Shown here piece by piece: positions 44,546-52,526 of a stretch of DNA of 64,000 nt. The stretch is taken from positions 62,001 to 126,000 of the forward strand of contig NZ_LR027591.1 of the NCBI RefSeq assembly GCF_900605495.1, read 5' to 3'. The stretch's first letter is position 1. The number at the start of each line of letters is the position of its first letter. The stretch is from Bacilliculturomica massiliensis. Lineage in GTDB: Bacteria; Bacillota; Clostridia; Peptostreptococcales; Anaerovoracaceae. The notes under the pieces were generated by a model. The model had not been told where the DNA came from and searched no databases. It was given only the letters and a program-made list of their open reading frames with translations. The position numbers were made by a program, and so were the translations under genes.

Positions 44546-45661
44546 TCAGCACTGACCGAGGGCCTCCATGACGTCCACATACGGGATCCCAAAGGCCTCC
44601 GCCGTGGGCTTAAAGGTCAGCATGCCCTTTACAAAATCCAATCCGTGGATCAGATCTCCGTTCTCCATCGCCGCCCGTTTCCAGCCTTTGTTTGCGATAT
44701 CCAGAATATACGGAATGGTAGCGTTGGACAGCGCCGCGGAGGCGGACTGCGCCACCGCGCTGGGCAGGTTGGGAACGCAGAGGTGACGGATGCCGTCCAC
44801 ATAGTAGACCGGATCCTCGTGGGTGGAATAACGACAGGTCTCGATGGCGCCGTTGGGCTCCGCGTCGATATCCACGATGAGCGAATTGGGCTTCATCCCC
44901 GCCAGCATATCCCGTGAGATCAGCGTCAGACCGGGGAACCACTTCACCGCGTTGACCACCATGTCCGCATCGGCGATGGCCTTGATGATGTTCGCTTTGT
45001 TGGAATACATGGTGGCGGCTTCCGGAAGCAGCGACGCGTTGATCTCACGCATCCTGCGGATGTTCGTGTCCATGATGGTCACCTGCGCGCCCAGCGCGGC
45101 AGCCATCTTCGCGGCCCGCAGTCCCACGTTTCCGCCTCCGAAGACGACCACCTTTGCCGGCGGCACGCCGGGAGCGCCGCAGATCAGCGTTCCGTTCCCG
45201 CCCCTGGTGCACATCATGTAATGAACGCCGTACAGTACGCCCACATCTCCGGCCATCTCGCTCATGGGAGTCAGCAGTGGGAATTCGCCGCGCTCATCCA
45301 TCACGTCCTCGTAGGCGAAAGCCACCAGCTTTTTTTCCAGCAGCACCTGGGTCTGCTGCCGCCGGTTGGCGGAATGAATGTATGTAAAAACAATGTGTCT
45401 GTCTTTCAGAAATTCATGTTCCGGGGGCAGGATCTCCTTTACCTTGATGATGAGTTCCGCCTGGTCGTAGACTGCTTCCGGCGTAGGGAGAACAGACGCG
45501 CCTGCAGCGCTGTAATCCCCGTCCTCAAACCCGGCCGCCCTGCCGGCGTCCTTCTCAACGAAGACCTGGTGACCGGCGTCTGCCAGCCTGCGGACATTGG
45601 ATGGGATCATCCCTACGCGATATTCGCCTTCCTTGATCTCTTTCAGCAAACCTATTTTCAT
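44546..45661 (-). CDS. ald: Alanine dehydrogenase, copy 1
   Basis: Oxidises L-alanine to pyruvate and ammonia with NAD, an oxidative step of alanine fermentation. The 371-residue protein shows MKIGLLKEIKEGEYRVG with Arg15, the substrate Lys in ELIIKVKEI (about 74), FTYIHSA with the catalytic His (about 96), the Rossmann motif VFGGGNVGLRAAKMA and IVDIDAEPNGAIET with the second-site Asp. Related ald2 at 47525 is 372 residues but is transcribed from a different promoter. First gene of an operon with nhaC1, behind a sigma-54 promoter 128 bp upstream. GAAGGAG precedes ATG. Confidence 0.95.
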   Translation of the reverse strand: MKIGLLKEIKEGEYRVGMIPSNVRRLADAGHQVFVEKDAGRAAGFEDGDYSAAGASVLPTPEAVYDQAELIIKVKEILPPEHEFLKDRHIVFTYIHSANRRQQTQVLLEKKLVAFAYEDVMDERGEFPLLTPMSEMAGDVGVLYGVHYMMCTRGGNGTLICGAPGVPPAKVVVFGGGNVGLRAAKMAAALGAQVTIMDTNIRRMREINASLLPEAATMYSNKANIIKAIADADMVVNAVKWFPGLTLISRDMLAGMKPNSLIVDIDAEPNGAIETCRYSTHEDPVYYVDGIRHLCVPNLPSAVAQSASAALSNATIPYILDIANKGWKRAAMENGDLIHGLDFVKGMLTFKPTAEAFGIPYVDVMEALGQC

Positions 45662-45788
45662 CTCTGTACTCCTTCTTTCACTCCGGCAGACACGCGGACT
45701 GCGCCGCTGTGTCCCCTTCCCTTAACTTTCGGCGGATCCTTGTTCCCCGCCGACCCTCCCTGACTGGCGCCGTCGATCTCTGTAAAGC

Positions 45789-45804
45789 GCAATTTCCGTG
45801 CCAA
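45789..45804 (-). promoter_or_regulatory. Sigma-54 promoter of ald1-nhaC1
   Basis: Minus strand TTGGCACGGAAATTGC, full consensus. A small terminator hairpin (AACAGGC/GCCTGTT, 45807-45836) for the upstream activator gene lies directly before it. Confidence 0.92.
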
Positions 45805-45878
45805 CGCAAAAAAAACAGGCTGACGCCTGTTTTTTGATCTCAATTGGTTATTTTCGTGTATCAATGCGTAAAAAGGCG

Positions 45879-45911
45879 GTCAAGAAATCTTGACCGTCAA
45901 AACATCTTGAC
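45879..45911. promoter_or_regulatory. Two activator sites GTCAA-N6-TTGAC
   Basis: Site 1 at 45879-45894 and site 2 at 45896-45911, each a perfect 5-bp inverted repeat with a 6-bp spacer, with centres 17 bp apart. They lie 75-107 bp upstream of the sigma-54 promoter and just behind the 3' end of the activator gene, partly matched by a longer CGGTCAAGA/TCTTGACCG palindrome. Confidence 0.75.
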
Positions 45912-45925
45912 CTGACGCCCATCGC

Positions 45926-47323
45926 TCAGTACTGCTTCAGTTTGTATTTTTTCAGTTTGTAATCGAAGGCTTGTTTGGAGAGACCCAGCTTCTGCGCCGC
46001 CTCCAGATAAGTGGCGGAGACCGCCAGCGTCTCGCGGATGATCTCTTCTTCGATCTCCTCCAGGATCTGCGCCAGCGTGCCCCTGCGGCCCGAAGCGGAT
46101 CCCCCGGCGCCGAGTCCTCCGGCAGCGCACACTCCCCCTCCTCCGGTTCCGAATCCGAACCGTTCTTTCGCCCCGGAGCGCAGGAGATATTCAGGCAGAT
46201 CCTTCGTCTGAATGAAGCGGGACGAGGCCATATTGAAGGCGTTTTCCACGATATTGCGCAGTTCCCGCACGTTGCCGGGCCAGCTGTATCCCCGAAAGAT
46301 CTCCTCCACCTCTTTTTCAAGACCCATGATGTCCTTGTTCATTTTCTCGTTGTAGCTGCGGATAAAATAATTCACCAGCGGCTCAAGATCCTCCATTCGT
46401 TCCCGCAGCGGCGGCAGCGTGAGCTGGACCACGCTGAGCCTGTAAAAGAGATCCTCCCGCATCTTTCCTTTGTGCACGCAGCGCAGAGGATCCTCGTTTA
46501 CCGCGGAGACGATCTTCACATCCACGGCGATGGGCTGATACCCGCCCACACGCACCACCTGTTTCTCCTCGATGGCCTTCAGGATCTTGGGCTGAACGGA
46601 CAGCTCCATGGAATTGATCTCGTCCAGAAACAGCGTGCCGCCGTTTGCCCGCTCAAAGAGTCCCGGCCGCGTCTCCGCTCCCGTGAAACTTCCCTTTTCC
46701 GTTCCGAACAGGATCCCTTCCAGCAGTGTAGAAGGGATCGCCGCGCAGTTTTGCGAGACGAAAGGCTTTTTTCTCCGTCCGCTCTCCGTGTGGATGGACT
46801 GGGCGATCAATTCCTTGCCCGTCCCCGTCTCACCGTAGACCATGATAGAGGAATCGGTGGCGGCCACCTTTTCTATTTTTCCCTTCAGCAAGCTCATGCT
46901 GTCGGAGACGGAGATGATATCGTCCAGACGGTAAAGCCCCTTTTCTTCCTTCATCTCTTTTCTGGAGAGAACGATCCCCTCCCTCTGGTAACTGGACACG
47001 TCTGCGGCTCCGACGATCTGTTCTCCCTCCATGATAGGCAGCGTGGTGGTAGTGGCCGTAGCGTGGTGGCCCCACACGTCTCTCAGCACCTGAACCTCGT
47101 TCAGAACCGGCTCGCCTGTCCGCAGCACTCTGAGGATCGTGCTTGAATCCCTGTCCAGCGTGGGGTAGGCATCCAGTATATACTTGCCCAGTACGTCGGA
47201 CTCGCACTGCGCTCCCTCCCGGTTGCTGTAATAATACTGAATGACAGCGTTCTCATCGGTGATGATAACGCTGTCCACATAATTGAAAATATCGAAGATC
47301 TGGTCTGCGTATCTCCTAAGCAT
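45926..47323 (-). CDS. Sigma-54-dependent activator with PAS-like sensor (next to ald1)
   Basis: A 465-residue enhancer-binding protein. The N-terminal 130 residues form a PAS-like sensor (FNYVDSVIITDENAVIQYYYSN), followed by the AAA+ domain with GETGTGKE (about 164) and the sigma-54 loop GSFTGA (about 212) instead of GAFTGA. A Gly/Ala-rich linker (about 390-415) leads to a Fis-type HTH (TYLEAAQKLGLSKQAFDYKLKKY). Its gene ends just before the operator pair and sigma-54 promoter of ald1-nhaC1, which it probably activates. GGGAGG lies 12 bases before ATG. Confidence 0.93.
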   Translation of the reverse strand: MLRRYADQIFDIFNYVDSVIITDENAVIQYYYSNREGAQCESDVLGKYILDAYPTLDRDSSTILRVLRTGEPVLNEVQVLRDVWGHHATATTTTLPIMEGEQIVGAADVSSYQREGIVLSRKEMKEEKGLYRLDDIISVSDSMSLLKGKIEKVAATDSSIMVYGETGTGKELIAQSIHTESGRRKKPFVSQNCAAIPSTLLEGILFGTEKGSFTGAETRPGLFERANGGTLFLDEINSMELSVQPKILKAIEEKQVVRVGGYQPIAVDVKIVSAVNEDPLRCVHKGKMREDLFYRLSVVQLTLPPLRERMEDLEPLVNYFIRSYNEKMNKDIMGLEKEVEEIFRGYSWPGNVRELRNIVENAFNMASSRFIQTKDLPEYLLRSGAKERFGFGTGGGGVCAAGGLGAGGSASGRRGTLAQILEEIEEEIIRETLAVSATYLEAAQKLGLSKQAFDYKLKKYKLKQY

Positions 47324-47524
47324 GGCTGATGTCTTCCTCCCATTATCACTGGTGCCTGTCTGAACGCTCTGAGCTTAGTATATCGCATCTGCACAAAAGT
47401 GTCTAATACAAAAGACGCCCCTGTACGCCAAAACGGCCTCCCGCCCAGGTCATCAGAGATGACCCGGACAGAAAGCCGCTTCAGCTTCGTACCTTTGTCG
47501 TTGTGTTGTTATATGAGGTTATTG

Positions 47525-48643
47525 CTAGAACTCTTTTACAATGTCGTCCGGGGAGACGAAGGGAATGTCGTGCTTAACAGCGGTCTCCAGCAGAGTCAGC
47601 TTTCCTTCGTAGGTGGTCAGGCCTCTGCGCAGGTACTTGTTGTCCTTCAGCGCCTGCTTCAGTCCCTTGTCGGCGATCTGGATCACATAGGGCAGCGTGG
47701 CGTTGGCCAGCGTGGTGGAAGCCGTGCGGGCGAACGCGGAGGGGATATTGTCCACGCAGTAGTGCGTAATACCCTCTACCTCGTAGATCGGGTCGTCGTG
47801 GGTGGTGGAGCGGCAGGTCTCGATGGCTCCCTCGTCGTCGCAGGCTACGTCCACGATCATGGAGCCCGGTTTCATGAGCTTCAGATCTTCTTTGTAGACC
47901 AGGTGATCTTTTCTGGTCTTATCCCACAGAATGCAGTTGATCAGCACATCTGTCTCCTTCAGGCACTTTTCCAGATTGGCTCTGTTGGAGAACAGCAGGG
48001 ACGCGTTCGGGGGCAGCTTATCCTTCGCGGCCTTCAGTCCCTCGATGCTGACATCCAGAATGTTAACTCTGTTTCCAAACGCAGTAGCAAGCTCCGCAGC
48101 ACCCATTCCGGACGCTCCTGCTCCGATGATGGTCACGGTGGGCGTCTCTACGCCGGCTACGTTGGCCAGCAGCATGCCCTTTCCGCCGTGGACCGCCTGC
48201 ATGAAGTGCAGCGCCGCCAGGAATCCGCCTTTGCCGGCCAGCTCGCTCATGGGAATGAGCAGCGGGAACTTGCCGTTCTTATCGTCAACATCCTCGTAAG
48301 CGATGCTGGTGATGCCGCTGGCAAGGAGCGCTTCAGTCATTTCTCTGTGGGCGTTGGAGTGGATGTAGGTGAACAGGATCTTGTCCTTTTTCATATACTT
48401 ATATTCCTCGGGGAAGATCTCCTTCACCTTGTAGATCAAGTCCGCCTTGTCATATACGGTGTCGCAGTCCGCGATCTTCGCGCCTGCTTCCTTATATTCT
48501 TCATCAGAAAAACCGCTGCCTACTCCGGCGTTGTTTTCCACATAGACCTCGTGGCCTCTGCGGGTCAATTCCTTGACCGCGGTGGGCGTCGCAGCGACTC
48601 TGTATTCGTTTGGCTTGATCTCTTTTAAAACTCCGATTATCAT
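47525..48643 (-). CDS. ald: Alanine dehydrogenase, copy 2
   Basis: 372 residues with the same catalytic features as copy 1: MIIGVLKEIKPNEYRVA (Arg15), LIYKVKEIF (Lys), FTYIHSNA (His), IIGAGASGMGAAELATAFG and VDVACDDEGAIETCRSTTHDDP. ATG at 48643 follows AAGGAGGAGATTCAAA; the longer frame upstream is non-coding. It is behind a sigma-54 promoter with 54 bp to the start and a CGACA-N6-TGTCG site further upstream. It is separated by 343 bp from nhaC2, so transcribed on its own. Two alanine dehydrogenases under different operators suggest control by different signals. Confidence 0.95.
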   Translation of the reverse strand: MIIGVLKEIKPNEYRVAATPTAVKELTRRGHEVYVENNAGVGSGFSDEEYKEAGAKIADCDTVYDKADLIYKVKEIFPEEYKYMKKDKILFTYIHSNAHREMTEALLASGITSIAYEDVDDKNGKFPLLIPMSELAGKGGFLAALHFMQAVHGGKGMLLANVAGVETPTVTIIGAGASGMGAAELATAFGNRVNILDVSIEGLKAAKDKLPPNASLLFSNRANLEKCLKETDVLINCILWDKTRKDHLVYKEDLKLMKPGSMIVDVACDDEGAIETCRSTTHDDPIYEVEGITHYCVDNIPSAFARTASTTLANATLPYVIQIADKGLKQALKDNKYLRRGLTTYEGKLTLLETAVKHDIPFVSPDDIVKEF

Positions 48644-48696
48644 TTTGAATCTCCTCCTTGACTTCTGGTTCTGGCAATACTTTGTTTTTATATAAT

Positions 48697-48712
48697 GCAA
48701 TTTTGATGCCAA
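48697..48712 (-). promoter_or_regulatory. Sigma-54 promoter of ald2
   Basis: Minus strand TTGGCATCAAAATTGC, 54 bp before the start codon at 48643. Confidence 0.9.
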
Positions 48713-48758
48713 CTTATGACCATCAAGAGAAATGGCTGAATTTCAAAGTTTGTGTCCC

Positions 48759-48800
48759 TGCCGCCAACAGCGTCCGGCAACGCGCGGCGAATTTCCGCCG
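48759..48800. repeat. 42-bp repeat, copy 2
   Basis: Same unit as 42910-42951, here between the sigma-54 promoter and the operator of ald2. The partial third copy (GGCGGCGAATTTCCGCCGGA) is at 48855-48874. Confidence 0.85.
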
Positions 48801-48816
48801 CACATTTTAACTCATT

Positions 48817-48832
48817 CGACAATTTCCTGTCG
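48817..48832. promoter_or_regulatory. Activator site CGACA-N6-TGTCG upstream of ald2
   Basis: A perfect 5-bp inverted repeat with ATTTCC spacer, about 105 bp upstream of the sigma-54 promoter. Confidence 0.7.
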
Positions 48833-48884
48833 AGCATTTCCAGAAAATACAATAGGCGGCGAATTTCCGCCGGAGACCCGAGGA

Positions 48885-48922
48885 CAAAAAGAAACAGAGC
48901 GCGTGGAAGAATCCGCGCGCTC
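48885..48922 (-). terminator. Terminator of nhaC2
   Basis: GAGCGCGTGG and CCGCGCGCTC hairpin. On the minus strand followed by TGTTTCTTTTT. Nearly the same as the nhaC1 terminator at 42964-42997. Confidence 0.75.
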
Positions 48923-48985
48923 CGTAAAGATCTATATTATTTCTGTTAATCTATTCAAAACCTTAGGTCTCACAAGTCAACCTTT

Positions 48986-50392
48986 TTAGCTGCAGACAAA
49001 ACCCACGATCAGGAATCCGATGCAGGACAGCGCCGCCGCGGTCATCGCGTAGGGCAGCTGTGTCTTAACGTGGTCCACGTGGTCCGAACCGGAAGCCAGC
49101 GATGAAAGGATCGTGGTATCGGACAGCGGGGAACAGTGGTCGCCGAAGCAGCCTCCGCCCATGATGGCCGCGATGGTAGCGAACACGATGGTGGTCAGCT
49201 CTCCGCCGGTCACGCTGAAGGCCAGCGGAACGCAGATCGGAGTCATGATGGCGTAGGTTCCCCAGGAGGTTCCCGTGAAGAACGCGATGAAGGCGCACAG
49301 CAGGAAGGACAGCATGATCAGCACCGTGGGCGTCATCCAGCTCTGAGTGGCGTTTACAACGAAATCAGCGGTTCCGAGCTCCTTGGAGATCGCGTTGATG
49401 CAGTATGCCATGGCCAGGATCAGCATGGCGCTCATTACACTCTTGATACCCTCTACCGCAACGTCGATCAGCTCGTTGATCGTTCCCATCTTCTGGATCA
49501 GCATGACGACGAACTGATAAGCAACAGCTACGATGAAGGACTCCAGCGTCTTGGCGCTTCCCATCACCAGATAGGTGCCCAGCGTTACGCCGATGATGAT
49601 GATAGCCGGCATGAAGAAGTTCAGGAACAGATTGGGCTTTACTCCCTCGTTGGGCTTGATCTTTTCCAGCTCTCCGGACAGCAGCGGTCTAGCGTTGTCG
49701 CTGACGGGCTTGCCTTCCTCCATGGCTCTCTTTTCCGCTTTTTTCATGGGGCCGTAGTCAGGCAGGATGCCCAGACAGATCAGTCCTACCATAAGAACGG
49801 AGAAAATACCGTAGAAGTTGAACGGCACCATCTTGATGACGGCCTCCGAGGCGATATCAGGCGAGGTGATTGCGCCGATCCCCACCAGCAGGCCGGCCAT
49901 GTAGATGCCCCAGGAAGAGAAGGGGATCATGGTGCATACAGGCGCGGAGGTGGAGTCGCAGATGTAAGCCAGCTTTTCTCTGGAAACTCTTGCTTTATCT
50001 GTGATACCTCTCATTACGGTACCAACGTAAAGAGGTGAAAAATAATCGCTGAAGAAGATAAAGATACCCAACAGCCAGGATATGATCTGCGCCCCTCTTG
50101 CCTTGATATTGTGTCTGCTGATCATGGCAGTAAAAGCGTCGATCGCTCCCGATTTCTGAAACAGCGCCACCAGCATACCGATGAATACCTCGATGCCGAT
50201 GACCCAGATGAAGTCCGCATTGCCCAGGGCGCTCTGCATAATACCGGAGAAGCCCCATAAAATATTCTGTCCTGTGATGGCTACGCCTACCAGAACGCCG
50301 ATAAGGATGGAGAATAATGCGTTTCTGGTGGCAAATGCCAGGATCAGGGCAATAATAGCAGGCGCTAATGATAAAATTCCGTAATTGTCCAT
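48986..50392 (-). CDS. NhaC-family antiporter, paralogue 2
   Basis: 468 residues, colinear with paralogues 1 and 3 over the whole length. Conserved blocks: MDNYGILSLAPAI, FSDYFSPLYVGTVMRGITDKARVSREKLAYICDSTSAPV, the cytoplasmic loop PLLSGELEKIKPNEGVKPNLFLN and GGGCFGDHCSPLSDTTILSSLASGSDHVDHV. It has its own sigma-54 promoter and terminator. Its 3' flank (terminator and 42-bp repeat) is homologous to that of nhaC1. Immediately upstream of ald2. AAAAAAGGAG precedes ATG at 50392. Confidence 0.9.
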   Translation of the reverse strand: MDNYGILSLAPAIIALILAFATRNALFSILIGVLVGVAITGQNILWGFSGIMQSALGNADFIWVIGIEVFIGMLVALFQKSGAIDAFTAMISRHNIKARGAQIISWLLGIFIFFSDYFSPLYVGTVMRGITDKARVSREKLAYICDSTSAPVCTMIPFSSWGIYMAGLLVGIGAITSPDIASEAVIKMVPFNFYGIFSVLMVGLICLGILPDYGPMKKAEKRAMEEGKPVSDNARPLLSGELEKIKPNEGVKPNLFLNFFMPAIIIIGVTLGTYLVMGSAKTLESFIVAVAYQFVVMLIQKMGTINELIDVAVEGIKSVMSAMLILAMAYCINAISKELGTADFVVNATQSWMTPTVLIMLSFLLCAFIAFFTGTSWGTYAIMTPICVPLAFSVTGGELTTIVFATIAAIMGGGCFGDHCSPLSDTTILSSLASGSDHVDHVKTQLPYAMTAAALSCIGFLIVGFVCS

Positions 50393-50513
50393 GTTCAAAC
50401 TCCTTTTTTACTGTCCGGCATTCCTGTATGCGATGATGTGTCTTTACAGCCTCCTTTCTTTTAAAATGCGAAGACCGGACAAACATTAACTGATAATTAC
50501 GGAATTATATAAT

Positions 50514-50529
50514 GCAACTTCGATGCCAA
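50514..50529 (-). promoter_or_regulatory. Sigma-54 promoter of nhaC2
   Basis: Minus strand TTGGCATCGAAGTTGC, 122 bp before the start at 50392. Confidence 0.9.
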
Positions 50530-50546
50530 CTCTAAAGGCCAACGAA

Positions 50547-50592
50547 AAAACTGCCGCGCACATTGAAATTTCAACAATGCGCGCGGCAGCTT
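50547..50592 (-). terminator. Terminator of nhaC3 with TTGAAATTTCAA at its top
   Basis: CTGCCGCGC ... GCGCGGCAG stem, with six T residues following on the minus strand. Its upper part contains the 12-bp palindrome TTGAAATTTCAA (50563-50574) that recurs next to the nhaC3 sigma-54 promoter (52352-52363). Confidence 0.7.
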
Positions 50593-50646
50593 ATAGAAGG
50601 TTTCTATCCCATGCGGCGAAAAACCGCCGCCTTTTGCGACCTTCTT

Positions 50647-50721
50647 CGACAAAAATTTGTCACAGTTTGTCGAATAAAGCAGATTATCGACAATTTTCCG
50701 TCATTATTATCAATTGTGTCG
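50647..50721. promoter_or_regulatory. Cluster of CGACA/TGTCG half-sites upstream of nhaC2
   Basis: CGACA-N6-TGTCA at 50647-50662, TGTCG at 50668, CGACA-N6-CGTCA at 50688-50703 and TGTCG at 50717. Only the first is close to a full 5-N6-5 repeat; it lies about 118 bp upstream of the sigma-54 promoter. Confidence 0.5.
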
Positions 50722-50750
50722 AAATCCGAGCCGGAAAAGGGCCAAAACGC

Positions 50751-52157
50751 TTAGCTGCACATGATCCCCACAATGAGGAATCCCACTGCCGACAGGGCGG
50801 CCGCCGTGATGGCGTAAGGCAATTGTGTTTTTACGTGGTCCACATGATCCGAGCCGGAGGCCAGCGAAGACAGGATGGTGGTATCCGACAGAGGCGAGCA
50901 GTGGTCTCCGAAACAGCCGCCTCCCATGATGGCCGCTACGGTGGCGTAGATCACCGCATTGGTGGCGCCGCCGGTAACGCTGTAAGCCAGAGGAACGAAG
51001 ATCGGCGTCATGATCGCGTAGACGCCCCAGGAGGTCCCCGTGAAGAAGGAGATGAACGCGCAGGTGAGGAAGGTCAGCACCATGAGCACCGTAGGCGTCA
51101 TCCAGTTTTCCGTAACGCCCACGACATAGTCCGCCGTCCCCAGCTGTTGGCTGATGGCATTAATGCAGTAAGCCAACGCCAGGATCAGCATGGCGCTCAT
51201 TACGCTCTTGATCCCTTCTACGGCAACGTCGATCAGCTCGTTGATGGTCCCCATCTTCTGGAACAGCATCATCACAAATTGATACATGACCGCAACGATG
51301 AAGGATTCCAGCGTTTTGGCGCTTCCCAAAATGATGTAGGTCCCCAGCGTGACGCTGATGATGATCAGCGCCGGCATCAGGAAATTCAGGAACAGATTGG
51401 GCTTGACGCCCTCGTTGGGCTTGATCTTTTCCAGCTCATTGGACAGCAGCGGCCGGGCTCCGTCCGCCACCGGCTTTCCCTCTTCCATGGCGCGCTTTTC
51501 CGCTTTTCCCATGGGACCGTAATCCGGGATCAGCCCCAGCGCGATCAGGCCGACCATCAAGACAGCGAAAATTCCGTAAAAGTTGTAGGGAACCATATGG
51601 ATCACGACATCCATGGCCTGATTGGTGTCGGCGATGGCCCCCAGCCCCACCAGCAGCCCCGCCATGTAGATGCCCCACGAAGAAAACGGGATCATGGTGC
51701 ACACCGGCGCCGAAGTGGAGTCGCAGATATAAGCCAGCTTTTCTCTGGATACCCGCGCTTTATCCGTGATGCCCCGCATTACAGTTCCCACATACAGCGG
51801 TGAAAAGTAATCGCTGAAGAAAATAAAGATTCCCAGAAGCCAGGCCAGCATCTGCGCCCCTCTGGCCTTCAGATGCCATTTTGCCACCACCGCCGTGAAG
51901 GCCTCGATGGCTCCCGATTTCTGAAACAGCGCCACCATAATTCCGATGAAGACCTCGATGCCGATGACCCAGATAAAGTCGGCATTTCCCAGCGCGCTCT
52001 GCATGATGCCGGAAAACCCCATGATAACATTCTGCCCGGTGATGACTACGCCCACCAGGACGCCGATCAAAATAGAAAACAGTGCGTTTCGCGTTACAAA
52101 GGCCAGAACCAGCGCGATCAACGCAGGCGCCAGCGATAATATTCCGTAATTGTCCAT
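50751..52157 (-). CDS. NhaC-family antiporter, paralogue 3
   Basis: 468 residues, alignable end to end with paralogues 1 and 2 (MDNYGILSLAPAL, FSDYFSPLYVGTVMRGITDKARVSREKLAYIC, PLLSNELEKIKPNEGVKPNLFLN, GGGCFGDHCSPLSDTTILSSLA). ATG at 52157 has AAAGGAGTGCAAC before it; the longer frame is non-coding. It has its own consensus sigma-54 promoter and lies directly downstream of a sigma-54 activator gene (52527-53990). Transport substrate unknown; NhaC relatives work as Na+/H+ or Na+/organic acid exchangers. Confidence 0.9.
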   Translation of the reverse strand: MDNYGILSLAPALIALVLAFVTRNALFSILIGVLVGVVITGQNVIMGFSGIMQSALGNADFIWVIGIEVFIGIMVALFQKSGAIEAFTAVVAKWHLKARGAQMLAWLLGIFIFFSDYFSPLYVGTVMRGITDKARVSREKLAYICDSTSAPVCTMIPFSSWGIYMAGLLVGLGAIADTNQAMDVVIHMVPYNFYGIFAVLMVGLIALGLIPDYGPMGKAEKRAMEEGKPVADGARPLLSNELEKIKPNEGVKPNLFLNFLMPALIIISVTLGTYIILGSAKTLESFIVAVMYQFVMMLFQKMGTINELIDVAVEGIKSVMSAMLILALAYCINAISQQLGTADYVVGVTENWMTPTVLMVLTFLTCAFISFFTGTSWGVYAIMTPIFVPLAYSVTGGATNAVIYATVAAIMGGGCFGDHCSPLSDTTILSSLASGSDHVDHVKTQLPYAITAAALSAVGFLIVGIMCS

Positions 52158-52324
52158 GTTGCACTCCTTTGATTTCTTGTAATCACATCCCCAAAATAGA
52201 AACAGACAGAACACGTGCATAAAACTCCGCCCGTTCCCCACGTTCCGCCGGAGGTCTTACAACAAAACAGCCCTATCCTCCTCTCCGTTGAGATTGGATC
52301 TCCGACCGGTTGTCCTTAGATAGA

Positions 52325-52340
52325 GCAAGGTTCGTGCCAA
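52325..52340 (-). promoter_or_regulatory. Sigma-54 promoter of nhaC3
   Basis: Minus strand TTGGCACGAACCTTGC, a full consensus match. TTGAAATTTCAA follows at 52352-52363, with CGACA (52415) and TGTCG (52444) half-sites upstream. Confidence 0.92.
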
Positions 52341-52444
52341 ATATAAACTTGTTGAAATTTCAAGGTTTTCAAGAAATCAAATCGAAGATCGGCGGAAATC
52401 CGTCCCGCAAAATCCGACAAAACCGACGGCCTGCCGGCACTTTT

Positions 52445-52484
52445 GTCGAAAAAACAAACGAACCGGCGATTTTCCGCCGGTTCG
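52445..52484 (-). terminator. Terminator of the activator gene upstream of nhaC3
   Basis: GAACCGGCG (52460-52468) pairs with CGCCGGTTC (52475-52483); on the minus strand GTTTGTTTTTT follows. Confidence 0.8.
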
Positions 52485-52526
52485 TATTAAACGATACATT
52501 CTCACATTCATTGCCGCGCCCCGCGC

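Noticed and set aside
42936-52478. GGCGAATTTCCGCC-type palindromes as a separate operator
   Set aside because: Most copies are either part of the 42-bp repeat or of terminator stems (for example 52460-52483), so a distinct regulatory role is not supported.
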